A DNA stretch of 64,000 bases from Curtobacterium sp. MMLR14_010. Lineage in GTDB: Bacteria > Actinomycetota > Actinomycetes > Actinomycetales > Microbacteriaceae. A program made the translations under genes and the position numbers. Positions 55,740-63,744 of the stretch are shown piece after piece. The number at the start of each line of letters is the position of its first letter. Positions within the stretch are counted from its first letter, which is position 1. The stretch is from positions 25,179 to 89,178 of the forward strand of contig NZ_MJGV01000035.1 of assembly GCF_001865015.1 (NCBI RefSeq). Reading direction: 5' to 3'. The notes under the pieces were generated by a model. The model was not told the DNA's origin and ran no database searches. It was given only the letters and a program-made list of their open reading frames with translations.

Positions 55740-57641
55740 TCAAGCTGCCAACTCCAAGTCTCGTAGCTCCTGCATGATCCTGCGTCGGACGAACCGCATG
55801 GCTTCTTGGTGGTCGGCCCGGCCGTCGCTCGAGCACGGGTATGCCGGGTACGCCTCGGGGCCGCCGTGGTCGTCGACGGATCGGAACATGACGACCTGCG
55901 TGGTGGGAGTGCGGTCGCGGCCGCGTCTGCCGGCCTTGCGGATTAAGTGGTTCTGCCACCAGGCCCAGAGGTCCCGCTCGTCGAGGTACTGCCGCTCACG
56001 GCGCTGGAGGATCCCGTCGACGCCCAGCTGCTTGGCCACGTACGTTCGAAAGTCATGGAAGCGCCGGCGCCACCCAGTGGGTGTGGCGATCGCTAGTGTC
56101 CAGCGGCGCATGCGTGCGAGGGCTGCTTGTGCACGGCCGCGGGGGAGTCCAGCGCGGTCAGCGACGACCTCTGGTGCGTGCTCGTCAGTGGTCAGGCTCT
56201 CGTAGACACGGCGTGCCGTGGGTCCCAGTCCTGCGCGGGTAAACACGTCATGCCTTCCCGCGTCGAGCCGGTCTTCCAGAGCGTCCAGGAGGGTGACTCT
56301 GACGTCGAAGAGCTCGGCCGGGGGGCGGGCGGTCACGTCGTGAAGTGGCCCGACTTGTACGAAGAATGTGGAGAACTGGTCTGTGAGCCGCCAGACGGCT
56401 GCGTTGGGACCGTCGGCCTGCCGCCGGCGGGTGATCCATCCAGCCGTGTGGAGACGGCGGAGTGAGCGGTCGACGGTGCTCGAGGGGATCCCCGTCGCGA
56501 TCGCCACCGACCGGAGCGCGGCGCCGACGTCGCAGGAGCCGGAGCGCAGGGACAGCCAGGCGAGGTAGGTCAGGACGGTGCTGTCGTGCAGGTCCGCCTC
56601 GGTGCGGGTCCAGCGGCCGGGGGAGGCGGTGAACGCCTGCAGCATGCCCTCGACGACGGCGACGATGCCGGCCAGCTGGGTCAGGTCGCGCTGTTCGCGT
56701 TCCTCGGGCGCGTACCGGTACAGCACAGCCCGCTCCTGCGCCTTCGCCCACTGCCGCTCGAGGCGCGCAGCCGCCTCGGCCTGCAGTCGGGGCTCACGGC
56801 CGCCGGCGGGACGGTTGCGGCTGCGGTAGTGCTCCATGCCAGGAGCGGTCTTCGCGGCGTGGTCGACGTCGGCAAGGGTCCACCCGGACACCGCAGCCGC
56901 AAGCAGGCACAGGTAACCGGTGCGCGACGGGTCACGGCCGCCGGCAACGGTGGCCATGTGCGCCTCACCCCACGCCGGCAGCGACCGGTGCACCCGGTGC
57001 CGGGCGTCGACGGGACCGGTGGGGGAGGAGTCAGCGGGGTCGACGGTCGGGCGGAGCTCGCGGAACGCCGCGGTGACTCGGAGCAGGTCGCCGGCGGTGA
57101 CCGTCGGGGTGCGGAGCACGTCGACGTCGTCGGCGCCGGCCATCACCTCGGACGCGCCACCGCGTGCGTGCGGGGTCAGCGGGGGGCGCACGGCGCCCGT
57201 GCGGTCGTTGCAGAGCAGCCCGTGGTCAAGGGACGGCAGCACGGCGCGTGCGGCGCCGGCGAGCTGCACCATCGTGGCCTTGTCGATGCCGGCAAGCGGC
57301 ATCCAGACGTGGAACCCGCCGGTGGGGCTCGACCGGCACACGACGTGGGGGAGCGCTGCGTCGCGGAGGATGCGCACCAGCACGCCGAGGTCCTCGGCCG
57401 CCTGGTCGAAGTCCTCGGGGGTCTTCGCGTCGAGGTCGAACGCGGCGAACCAGAACCGTCCGTCGTGGTCGGTGAGGTCGATCGTCCACGGTGTCGACGG
57501 GGGAGTGTGCCCTGCAGTCGGGAACTTCGACGGGTAGCTGTTCGACCGGATCGTCCCGTCAGCCTCCGCGATCATACGGTTCACGTACCGACGAGGCGCG
57601 ATCGAGCGAGTCAGTGCCCAGGCGCTATCCGGAGTGGACAC
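55740..57641 (-). CDS. Plasmid replication protein with AEP-like primase domain
   Basis: 633 residues. The N-terminal region (about 40-200) has primase-like motifs of the archaeo-eukaryotic type: AAFDLDAKTPED (DxD at 69-71) and RSSPTGGFHVWMPL (sxH-like near 103-114). The middle region has helical and Ala-rich segments (GYLCLLAAAVSGWTLADVDH). The C-terminal half carries winged-helix-type motifs: AALRSVAIATGIPSSTVDRS, LRRLHTAGWITRRR and VVADRAGLPRGRAQAALARM. This is the layout of primase-type initiators of actinobacterial plasmids. It lies next to par, so it is the probable Rep. Confidence 0.8.
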   Translation of the reverse strand: MSTPDSAWALTRSIAPRRYVNRMIAEADGTIRSNSYPSKFPTAGHTPPSTPWTIDLTDHDGRFWFAAFDLDAKTPEDFDQAAEDLGVLVRILRDAALPHVVCRSSPTGGFHVWMPLAGIDKATMVQLAGAARAVLPSLDHGLLCNDRTGAVRPPLTPHARGGASEVMAGADDVDVLRTPTVTAGDLLRVTAAFRELRPTVDPADSSPTGPVDARHRVHRSLPAWGEAHMATVAGGRDPSRTGYLCLLAAAVSGWTLADVDHAAKTAPGMEHYRSRNRPAGGREPRLQAEAAARLERQWAKAQERAVLYRYAPEEREQRDLTQLAGIVAVVEGMLQAFTASPGRWTRTEADLHDSTVLTYLAWLSLRSGSCDVGAALRSVAIATGIPSSTVDRSLRRLHTAGWITRRRQADGPNAAVWRLTDQFSTFFVQVGPLHDVTARPPAELFDVRVTLLDALEDRLDAGRHDVFTRAGLGPTARRVYESLTTDEHAPEVVADRAGLPRGRAQAALARMRRWTLAIATPTGWRRRFHDFRTYVAKQLGVDGILQRRERQYLDERDLWAWWQNHLIRKAGRRGRDRTPTTQVVMFRSVDDHGGPEAYPAYPCSSDGRADHQEAMRFVRRRIMQELRDLELAA

Positions 57642-57680
57642 GCGGACAGATTTGTACGTGCTGGGCGCAGCAATGTGCGT

Positions 57681-57852
57681 TACGATGGCGTCACCTCCGC
57701 GGCTTGCCTTGGTGGTACGAAGAAGGCTCCCGGCTCCAACCGGGCTTCTTCTCTCGGATGCTCACGACCTGTCCTGATTGGCGTCTGACCAGGTAGTGAG
57801 AAACATGACTTGGGGCTTCGCCCCGAACCCCCGCCTCGGCGGGGGTTTTGTC
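57681..57852 (+). ncRNA. Candidate counter-transcript RNA upstream of rep
   Basis: A possible -10 box TACGAT (57681-57686) is followed by a strong stem GAAGAAGGCTCCCGG.../...CCGGGCTTCTTC (about 57718-57752), a GGGGC-TTC-GCCCC hairpin and an intrinsic terminator at 57826-57849. The RNA would be about 160 nt and antisense to the rep mRNA leader. A short ORF starting at 57684 is possible but has no ribosome binding site. No -35 box with good spacing is visible. Confidence 0.4.
57826..57849 (+). terminator. Rho-independent terminator on the plus strand
   Basis: AACCCCCGCC (57826-57835) pairs with GGCGGGGGTT (57838-57847), followed by TTTTGTCGTT. The T-run is on the plus strand only, though no plus-strand protein gene ends here, which supports an RNA transcript. 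Confidence 0.8.
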
Positions 57853-57853
57853 G

Positions 57854-58093
57854 TTATGCGGCGGGGATGGGCAGCTCCACTCGGTTAAGCCGACGAGGGT
57901 CCTCAACAAGCGGCATAGCGCCGTTGTCCGCAACAAGCGACCGCGCTAGCGCGTCGAGGTAGTAGGCGACTGAGACTCCGCTTGCTTCGGCGGCATCCTT
58001 GAACGCCTGGCGGGTCTCAGGAAGCACGCGGCCCTGCAGAAGGACCGTCGGGGCGTTCTGCGCTCGGCTGGCGCGTCGTCCAAAGTCGCTCAT
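57854..58093 (-). CDS. Small ribbon-helix-helix-like plasmid protein
   Basis: 79 residues from ATG 58093. Segment VLLQGRVLPETRQAFKDAAE followed by ASGVSVAYYLDALARSLVAD is a strand-helix-helix like CopG/Arc proteins. The C-terminal tail is DPRRLNRVELPIPAA. It stands upstream of rep in the same direction, so it could be a copy-number regulator. The family call is by pattern. Confidence 0.65.
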   Translation of the reverse strand: MSDFGRRASRAQNAPTVLLQGRVLPETRQAFKDAAEASGVSVAYYLDALARSLVADNGAMPLVEDPRRLNRVELPIPAA

Positions 58094-58196
58094 AGCCACA
58101 CCTTGGCTGGAACATGCATGCACATCGCACTCCCGCGACGGCGTGTCGCCGTTTGCGAACTTCTCGGCAGGGTTCCAGCCGAGAACCGGCACGCTA

Positions 58197-58364
58197 ATGG
58201 TCGTGCAGACCGAACGTTCCACCTTCGCAGAAGAGTTGCCCCAGACGCGCACTCCCGCAGACGCCTCTCCGGCGCGTCCCTCTCGTCGCTGGGTCTGGAT
58301 CATCCTGAAAGGCGCCGCTGCGGTAGGCCTCGTGAACGTCATCGCCATCGCTCTCGTGGGTTGA
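58197..58364 (+). CDS. 55-residue single-pass membrane protein
   Basis: Starts at ATG 58197 (MVVQTERSTFAEELPQTRTP). A polar Pro/Ala/Arg N-terminus precedes one C-terminal membrane helix (WVWIILKGAAAVGLVNVIAI). The basic RRWVWII junction suggests an N-in orientation. It is a plausible small gene, but no family is known. Confidence 0.45.
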   Translation: MVVQTERSTFAEELPQTRTPADASPARPSRRWVWIILKGAAAVGLVNVIAIALVG

Positions 58365-58385
58365 AGGCATGAAGCAGTCGGCATG

Positions 58386-58401
58386 GTTGCAAATTAGCAA
58401 C
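58386..58401. promoter_or_regulatory. Operator candidate before the XRE gene
   Basis: GTTGCAAATTAGCAAC (arms GTTGC/GCAAC). The near-identical CTTGCAAATCTGCAAC (13 of 16) lies before the transfer operon at 61769-61784. A further half-like TTTGCAAG is at 58413. The XRE protein at 58465 is the probable binder. Confidence 0.65.
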
Positions 58402-58464
58402 GCTGCTGTATATTTGCAAGAAGCGTACCAAACCGTCGCCTGCTAGCGTTTTTGAGTGGACCCA

Positions 58465-59130
58465 ATGAGCGAATCTTCCGCACAAGCTCTGCACGGAGCG
58501 CTCGCAGCTGAGCTGCGCGCTGCGCAGGGCGTCGCGCACGTGAACGTGCGTGCGTGGGCCGAGCGGTCTGAGATCACGCACGACACCATCTACCGCGTCC
58601 TCAACGGCAAGCGACCGATAACCGTCGTGGAGTTGGTCAACCTCTGCCGAGCGATCGGGGACGACCCGCTCGAGTTGGTGGCCCGTGCAGCAAAGCGCGC
58701 TGGGCTTGACCTGGGCGACGGCACAGACGAGATTGTCCGTTCTGACCGCGCCCGGCTCGCGCTAGAGGCGTCCGGGCTCTGGGACAGCCTGGACGCGGCG
58801 TACACGAAGGCGCGGTCGGCGCTGAGCAAGACCGGCCACTTGCTGTCACTTCGGGAGTGGCGTGCGTTCGTCGACGGTGCTGGATCGCACTCGTTGGTGA
58901 TCGCTCTGGCTGACTTCCTCGAGGTGCCGGCGGACTACCTCCTGGGAAAGACGCCGGAAGACGAAGCGCAGCGGATCGACGCCCAGCTTGGCCTCGCTCG
59001 CTCGATGCGCTCGCTCGGAGTGACGAAGATCGCGGCGCGGTCGCTCGACGAACTAGAACCCGAGGAGATGGCCACGGTGGAGTCCGCCATTCGTGCGCTG
59101 ATCGACAATGAAGAGGGTCCCCGATCCTAG
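58465..59130 (+). CDS. XRE family repressor (ImmR-like)
   Basis: 221 residues from ATG 58465 (a GTG at 58456 is possible). The first HTH lies at about 30-65 (RAWAERSEITHDTIYRVLNG). A second, helix-rich region (LLSLREWRAFVDGAGSHSLV, ALADFLEVPADYLLGKTPED) resembles another HTH-type domain. The C-terminal helices (LARSMRSLGVTKIAARSLDE) may dimerise. An ImmA/IrrE peptidase follows 45 bp later, the pattern of ICEBs1 ImmR/ImmA and of phage repressor/antirepressor pairs. The upstream operator repeat suggests autoregulation and control of the transfer operon. Confidence 0.88.
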   Translation: MSESSAQALHGALAAELRAAQGVAHVNVRAWAERSEITHDTIYRVLNGKRPITVVELVNLCRAIGDDPLELVARAAKRAGLDLGDGTDEIVRSDRARLALEASGLWDSLDAAYTKARSALSKTGHLLSLREWRAFVDGAGSHSLVIALADFLEVPADYLLGKTPEDEAQRIDAQLGLARSMRSLGVTKIAARSLDELEPEEMATVESAIRALIDNEEGPRS

Positions 59131-59175
59131 GGAAGTGAGTGCTCTCCGAAGGGGGAGCGCTGGACGGGAGACATC

Positions 59176-59688
59176 ATGCGAGAACGCCGCCAGGGGCAGG
59201 CCACTCACGAGCCTGTCGCGGCGATCGCCGCCGCGCTCGTCTGGAGGACGCCGCTGCCCGACGTGGCGGAGTTCGAGGACCTGTGCAACGCAGTGTCGGC
59301 GCTCTACGGCCGGCGGCTCGTCTTCGACGAGATCAAGGACGCCTCGCTCCGCGCAACCACTGGAATCCTGTTCGAGGCGGAAACGTTCACCGGGATCCTC
59401 GTACCGGCGGACGACAGCAACTACTACAGCTTCCTGAGTCGGACGCATGAGCTCTGCCATCTGATCGTGCGGAGCGCACCCGATGACTGGTTCCCGCCGG
59501 GCACCGCGCGGCCGCATCAGCCGGCGCCCGACTCGCGTCTATTCCTCCGCCTCTGCCCTCGGAACAGCTCGGAGTCGAACGACGCAGAGTCGGTGCGAGA
59601 AGAGCTGATCGTCGAAGAGATGGCACGCATGTTCACCCGCAGGCTCTCGGCCTACGCCGACACGACGGAAGAGGAGCACTTCGGGTGA
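59176..59688 (+). CDS. ImmA/IrrE family metallo-endopeptidase
   Basis: 170 residues. The HExxH zinc motif is in SRTHELCHLIVRSAPDDWFP (HELCH at about 95-99), with a downstream EELIVEEMARMFTRRLSAY supplying the third, glutamate ligand. Such peptidases cleave the partner XRE repressor after a signal and thereby induce mobile elements. It is directly after the XRE gene and overlaps the next gene by 4 bp, so the four-gene order XRE, ImmA, membrane protein, hydrolase is one operon. Confidence 0.9.
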   Translation: MRERRQGQATHEPVAAIAAALVWRTPLPDVAEFEDLCNAVSALYGRRLVFDEIKDASLRATTGILFEAETFTGILVPADDSNYYSFLSRTHELCHLIVRSAPDDWFPPGTARPHQPAPDSRLFLRLCPRNSSESNDAESVREELIVEEMARMFTRRLSAYADTTEEEHFG

Positions 59689-60602
59689 TCCAGAGCGCAT
59701 GTCTCCTGATCCTCATCGTCGCTGTCGCGTTCCGCGCCCGGAGGTCGTACCGGAAGCCCGCATGGTGGGCGACCGTGTTCGGCATGGTGTCCCTGGCGAC
59801 CTACGGCGTGATCGGGGCCCCTCCCGCAGTCCTCGACGGGCTCCTCGGCGACCGGAACCTCCTCACGCTTATACGCGATGCGTCCGCCGTTGCGGCGATG
59901 TGGTCGTTCCACAACGCCGTTGCGGCCGAGCGGGGTTTCGAACGCCGGCGGCTGCCGTGGTGGTCGATCGTCGTCGTCATCATCGGGTTCACGACTCCGT
60001 TCCTGCTCATCGCTGACCCAGGACATACCTCCCCGCGGTTCGTGCTCGATCGCCTCGATCAGCCGGCAGTGTGGCTGTTCGCGACCCTCTACACGGCGGT
60101 CATGGGGATCATCAGCGCGCTCACCATCCGAATGCTGGCGGAGCGGCGCACGATGCCGACGATGTTCTGGGTGACGGGACTGTCGCTGATGCTCGTCAGC
60201 GACGTCGTCGAGGTGCTGTACCTCCTCGTCGCACACTTCGGACCAGTCTCAGCGGCGTTCCGAGAGCACTACTACTATGTGGCCGAGGTGCCCTTCTTCT
60301 CGGGCATCTTCATCGCTGTTGCCGGGTTCATTTGGATCCTCGGCGCACGTGCGTTCTGGTGGGCTGCCGCCCGCTGGACCGTCAGCGTTGACGCCCGCGG
60401 CCACGGCCCCAGCTACCGAGCGAACCGCGTTGCCCTGGCGACAGCGCGCCGCTGGTCGAACCGTCAGCTTGCGTTCGACTCGGCGGCGAACATCCGCGAC
60501 CGCGTCAAGGTCGGACTGCAGGAGCTCTCCACCGTCGAACGAATCACGTTCGCGGTCGTTGAACACACGCTGTCCAACAAGCTCGGAGAGGTCACCCCCT
60601 GA
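59685..60602 (+). CDS. MAB_1171c/DUF6545-like seven-helix membrane protein
   Basis: 305 residues. About six to seven membrane segments, e.g. IQSACLLILIVAVAFRARRS, WWATVFGMVSLATYGVIGAP, WWSIVVVIIGFTTPFLLIAD, WLFATLYTAVMGIISALTIR, MFWVTGLSLMLVSDVVEVLY, VPFFSGIFIAVAGFIWILGA. A cytoplasmic tail of ~80 residues follows with RHG/ARR-rich helix (RWSNRQLAFDSAANIRDRVK). Actinobacterial ImmA/IrrE genes are often beside proteins of this kind. A sensor that passes a signal to ImmA is a reasonable idea but unproven. Confidence 0.75.
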   Translation: MIQSACLLILIVAVAFRARRSYRKPAWWATVFGMVSLATYGVIGAPPAVLDGLLGDRNLLTLIRDASAVAAMWSFHNAVAAERGFERRRLPWWSIVVVIIGFTTPFLLIADPGHTSPRFVLDRLDQPAVWLFATLYTAVMGIISALTIRMLAERRTMPTMFWVTGLSLMLVSDVVEVLYLLVAHFGPVSAAFREHYYYVAEVPFFSGIFIAVAGFIWILGARAFWWAAARWTVSVDARGHGPSYRANRVALATARRWSNRQLAFDSAANIRDRVKVGLQELSTVERITFAVVEHTLSNKLGEVTP

Positions 60603-61738
60603 TGCTCGCGCTCATCATCGTGGCCATCGCAGTGGTTGTGCTCGCCGCTTCCTACTGCGCCGCTGTGCTCCTGCTCGCGCGCGCCGTGGTGTTCCCGCAG
60701 CGTGCCCGGCCCACCAAGATCGTCCGCGTCAGCGCCAACGGGGACGTGGAGCTCTCCAGTAACCCGCTGACGCGTTTCGGCGGGATCCTCGGGCTCCTCT
60801 ACGACGACGAGACAAAGCTGGCCGTGCTCACGTCCGCCGTCGACGACGACGACGGCAGCACTGTTGTGCGTCACCTCGCGGAGCCTGCAGCGCTGGAGGC
60901 GGGTACCGACGGGCGAGCGGCGGGGAACGTGTTCACTCCGACAAACGTCACGATGACCCCGCCGGCAAGCATCGAGATCCACACTGACCACGCCTCACAG
61001 CCCGCGTGGCTGTACGCCGGCACCGGCGCCGAGTCGTCCACTTGGGTCATCCACGTGCATGGGATGCTCGCCGGCCGCGACTCGGCCCTACGGAGCGTCC
61101 AAGCAGTAGCCGGGGCGGGATACACGTCGCTGGTGATCTCCTACCGAGGCGACCGCGAGGCCGCCGGCGAGACTCGGGAGCCCTCAGCACTCGGGCAAGC
61201 AGAGTGGCAAGACCTCGATGCGGCAATCGCGTACGCCAAGTCGCAGGATGCAGCTCGCATCGTCGTGGTCGGCTGGTCGCTGGGCGCGACGGTGGCACTC
61301 GAGGAGACGACGCGGGGGCAGCAGGGCGCGTCGATCGACGCTCTGGTGCTCGTGTCTCCCGTCGTGAGCTGGGCTCGCACCATCCACTACGGGATGGCCC
61401 GGCAGCGCGTACCGCGCTGGCTCGCGTCGTCGGCCATCGCCCTGTTGTCGTCACGCCTTGGTGCGCGTGTGCTGGGCCTGCCCGTCACGCTGCGCCTGAC
61501 GGAGACACTGCCGACGGTGTCCGTGCCCACCTTGGTCATCCACTCGGAGGGTGATCTGACCACGCCGTTTGCCGCATCCGAAGCATTCGCCGCGAGCTCA
61601 GCCCGCGTCGCTCTTGAACAGTTCCCGGCAAGCCCGCACGCGATGGAGTGGAACGCTGCACGCAAGCTCTTCGCCGCCCACGTCAATGACTGGATCGTTG
61701 CGAATCTGCGGCGCACGGGCACGGAGGATGCTCGGTAA
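60602..61738 (+). CDS. Membrane-anchored alpha/beta hydrolase
   Basis: 378 residues. N-terminal membrane helix (ALIIVAIAVVVLAASYCAAV), a linker of ~120 residues, then a hydrolase domain: VIHVHGMLAGRDSALRSVQA (oxyanion loop), VVVGWSLGATVALEETTRGQ (nucleophile in GWSLG), VIHSEGDLTTPF (Asp) and FPASPHAMEW (His). The full Ser-Asp-His triad is present. It overlaps the preceding membrane-protein gene. It may process a lipid or peptide signal for the ImmA-type switch; inference. Confidence 0.85.
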   Translation: MLALIIVAIAVVVLAASYCAAVLLLARAVVFPQRARPTKIVRVSANGDVELSSNPLTRFGGILGLLYDDETKLAVLTSAVDDDDGSTVVRHLAEPAALEAGTDGRAAGNVFTPTNVTMTPPASIEIHTDHASQPAWLYAGTGAESSTWVIHVHGMLAGRDSALRSVQAVAGAGYTSLVISYRGDREAAGETREPSALGQAEWQDLDAAIAYAKSQDAARIVVVGWSLGATVALEETTRGQQGASIDALVLVSPVVSWARTIHYGMARQRVPRWLASSAIALLSSRLGARVLGLPVTLRLTETLPTVSVPTLVIHSEGDLTTPFAASEAFAASSARVALEQFPASPHAMEWNAARKLFAAHVNDWIVANLRRTGTEDAR

Positions 61739-61768
61739 CCCGAACCATGGCCACAGCGTTGCGCTGAT

Positions 61769-61784
61769 CTTGCAAATCTGCAAC
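61769..61784. promoter_or_regulatory. Operator candidate before the transfer operon
   Basis: CTTGCAAATCTGCAAC matches the site before the XRE gene (58386) at 13 of 16 bases and ends four bases before the ATG at 61789. Binding here would block a leaderless or short-leader transcript of the first transfer gene. Confidence 0.65.
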
Positions 61785-61788
61785 ACTC

Positions 61789-62598
61789 ATGAACATGAGT
61801 GGAGCATTGGAGTCGCGTTCGAGCCAGGGCTCGTTAGATGCTCCGCGCGCGTGCCTGGTTTGCGGTAGCCAGCAGCTCGGCCCTCGGTTCTGCACCGAGT
61901 GCGGTACCGAGCTCGTCCCACAGGTGACCGTCACACACGCGGTCGGCCCGATGTGGGCAGTAAACGGCCACGTCCTCACAATCTCGCCGGGGGAGGACCT
62001 CCGGCGAACAGTTCTCGACACCGCAGCGGGCATCGCCCAGGCGACCGCACCGGTTCGCGTCGTCGTCACTGACGGGCCACGAGTCACGAGGGTCGTTCTT
62101 CGGCTCGATGGCAGCTCGGTGGCCGAGGGCGACGACGCTGCGGCCTGGGCAGGCCCGGGCGTGCAGCCGGTGGCTCCGCCGCGGTCGCGGCAGTCGCTGG
62201 TCGGCGTGCACGCCGGCTCGGGGGCGAGCACGTGGGCCCTCCTGCTCGACCTCCCGGAAGCGCAGCTCACCGATGACCCCACCGGGCCGGTCGTGCTCGT
62301 CTGCCGATCGACACCCGCGGGGATCAACGTGGCCAAGGCCGCGGTCCACGCGCTCGGCACTGACGCTGTCGACGCCGTTCTGGTCGTCGCTGACGCACCT
62401 GGCAAGCCCGTCCCGGCCGCCGTACGCGAGCAGCGCGTGCTGGCCGGTGCCGTATCGGTCGTACCGGTGCCGTGGCTTCCCCGTCTCCGGGCGGTGGCAG
62501 AAATCTCCCCTGCGTTGGTCGGGCAGCTCGCCCGTCCCGTTCAGCGGGTCACCAAGGCGCTCCTGGGGGCGCAGTCGAACAAGGAGAAGGCCGAATGA
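61789..62598 (+). CDS. DUF6668-like P-loop-type protein
   Basis: 269 residues from ATG 61789 or 61795. A zinc ribbon comes early: CLVCGSQQLGPRFCTECGTE. Then comes SLVGVHAGSGASTWALLLDL, a Walker-like loop (GxxAGSGxST) of the DUF6668 family found in actinobacterial conjugative elements. The end is helical (ISPALVGQLARPVQRVTKAL). The ATGA overlap with the next gene and the operator upstream make it the first gene of the transfer operon. Its exact role is unknown. Confidence 0.75.
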   Translation: MNMSGALESRSSQGSLDAPRACLVCGSQQLGPRFCTECGTELVPQVTVTHAVGPMWAVNGHVLTISPGEDLRRTVLDTAAGIAQATAPVRVVVTDGPRVTRVVLRLDGSSVAEGDDAAAWAGPGVQPVAPPRSRQSLVGVHAGSGASTWALLLDLPEAQLTDDPTGPVVLVCRSTPAGINVAKAAVHALGTDAVDAVLVVADAPGKPVPAAVREQRVLAGAVSVVPVPWLPRLRAVAEISPALVGQLARPVQRVTKALLGAQSNKEKAE

Positions 62599-62948
62599 TC
62601 AGCAACGCCATCTACGCCGTCGTAGCGAAGTCACCCAAGCTCGTCGACGCCAGTAGCCGTGCAGGCATGGTCGTCGCGCAGGCGTACTGCCTGCCCGGGA
62701 AGGCGCAGGACGCCCTCGACACCGCCACGCTCTGGACCCGCATCGTCGCGATCGCGCTCGGGGTCATCGCGCTCATCATCCTCGGCATCGGCATGTTCTT
62801 CTCCGGCAAGCGCCACGATGGCGGAGAGACCCTCAAGGGCCTCGGCTGGTGGATCGGCGGTGCAGCCCTGATCGGCGCGGCCGCGGGGGTGGCTTCGATC
62901 TTCCTCGGGTCGGTGTCGGCGAACTGCAAGCAGATCCCCGGCGCATAA
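62595..62948 (+). CDS. Small two-helix membrane protein of the transfer operon (pilin-like)
   Basis: 117 residues, starting at ATG 62595 with a 4-base overlap. Two hydrophobic helices: IVAIALGVIALIILGIGMFF and GGAALIGAAAGVASIFLGSV, separated by a short polar loop (SGKRHDGGETLKGLG). Size, position and layout suit a VirB2/TrbC-like or a small inner-membrane transfer component. Sequence similarity to pilins cannot be judged by eye. Confidence 0.6.
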   Translation: MISNAIYAVVAKSPKLVDASSRAGMVVAQAYCLPGKAQDALDTATLWTRIVAIALGVIALIILGIGMFFSGKRHDGGETLKGLGWWIGGAALIGAAAGVASIFLGSVSANCKQIPGA

Positions 62949-62973
62949 CCGACACCAACCCCGGGAGGCCGTC

Positions 62974-63744
62974 ATGGCACAACGCAACCGCAGCACCAAT
63001 GGCATCGGCGACACCGTCAAGCGCGGCTGGAACTCCAAGCCCGCCGCAGTGGGCGCGATCATCGTCCTCGCCCTGGTGGTGATCGTCGTCCTGCTCGCCA
63101 TTGTCCTCGGCGTCTTCGCCCCAGTGAAGAACGGTGGAGCGGCTGCACCCACGGCAGCGAACAACGCACCGACCTCTGCACCTACTGGAACGTGCGACGT
63201 CCCGACGACGGGTACAGCCGCGTCCGCGGTGCCTTCCGACCTCCGGTGGCACGCCGGCCGTGGCGGCATCACATGGCCGGTATCGGGCGCGGTCGGTCCG
63301 ACCAAGAAGGTCGACGGCTTCCCCGCATGCTTCGCGCGCACCGAGTCCGGGGCTGCTCTCGCGGCAACCACGGCCTACCTGGGGCAGTACGACACAGGCC
63401 ACAGCGTGAAGGAGCTCTTGAACTTCTACATCGAGGACGGACCCGGCAAGGCGGACGCCGTCGACAGCACGGTGAAGGCGCAGACGGCACCTGAGGACCT
63501 GCGGTCGCAGGGCATCAGCGTCGCCGGGTACTCGGTGGAGTCGTTCGCGAAGAGCCGCGCGGTGGTGGACGTCGTCCTGACGCAACCGTCGAGCTCTACG
63601 GGGTACTTCGCGGTCCCGCTGACGATGAACTGGACCCACGACGACTGGAAGATGACCGTCCTCGATAACGGCGCGCTCTACTCCGGCAACCCGCTCACCC
63701 CCTCCGAAGGGGACTTCACCGCCTGGGGAGGCCTAGATGGCTAA
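62974..63744 (+). CDS. Single-pass membrane protein of the transfer operon
   Basis: 256 residues from ATG 62974. A cytoplasmic N-terminus (MAQRNRSTNGIGDTVKRGWN), one membrane helix (AVGAIIVLALVVIVVLLAIV), a Thr/Ala-rich linker and an extracytoplasmic domain (about 95-250) with KELLNFYIEDGPGKADAVDS and FAVPLTMNWTHDDWKMTVLD. The topology resembles VirB8/TcpC-type channel proteins or lipoprotein-like partners. It overlaps the next gene by 8 bp. The role is inferred from topology and place. Confidence 0.65.
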   Translation: MAQRNRSTNGIGDTVKRGWNSKPAAVGAIIVLALVVIVVLLAIVLGVFAPVKNGGAAAPTAANNAPTSAPTGTCDVPTTGTAASAVPSDLRWHAGRGGITWPVSGAVGPTKKVDGFPACFARTESGAALAATTAYLGQYDTGHSVKELLNFYIEDGPGKADAVDSTVKAQTAPEDLRSQGISVAGYSVESFAKSRAVVDVVLTQPSSSTGYFAVPLTMNWTHDDWKMTVLDNGALYSGNPLTPSEGDFTAWGGLDG

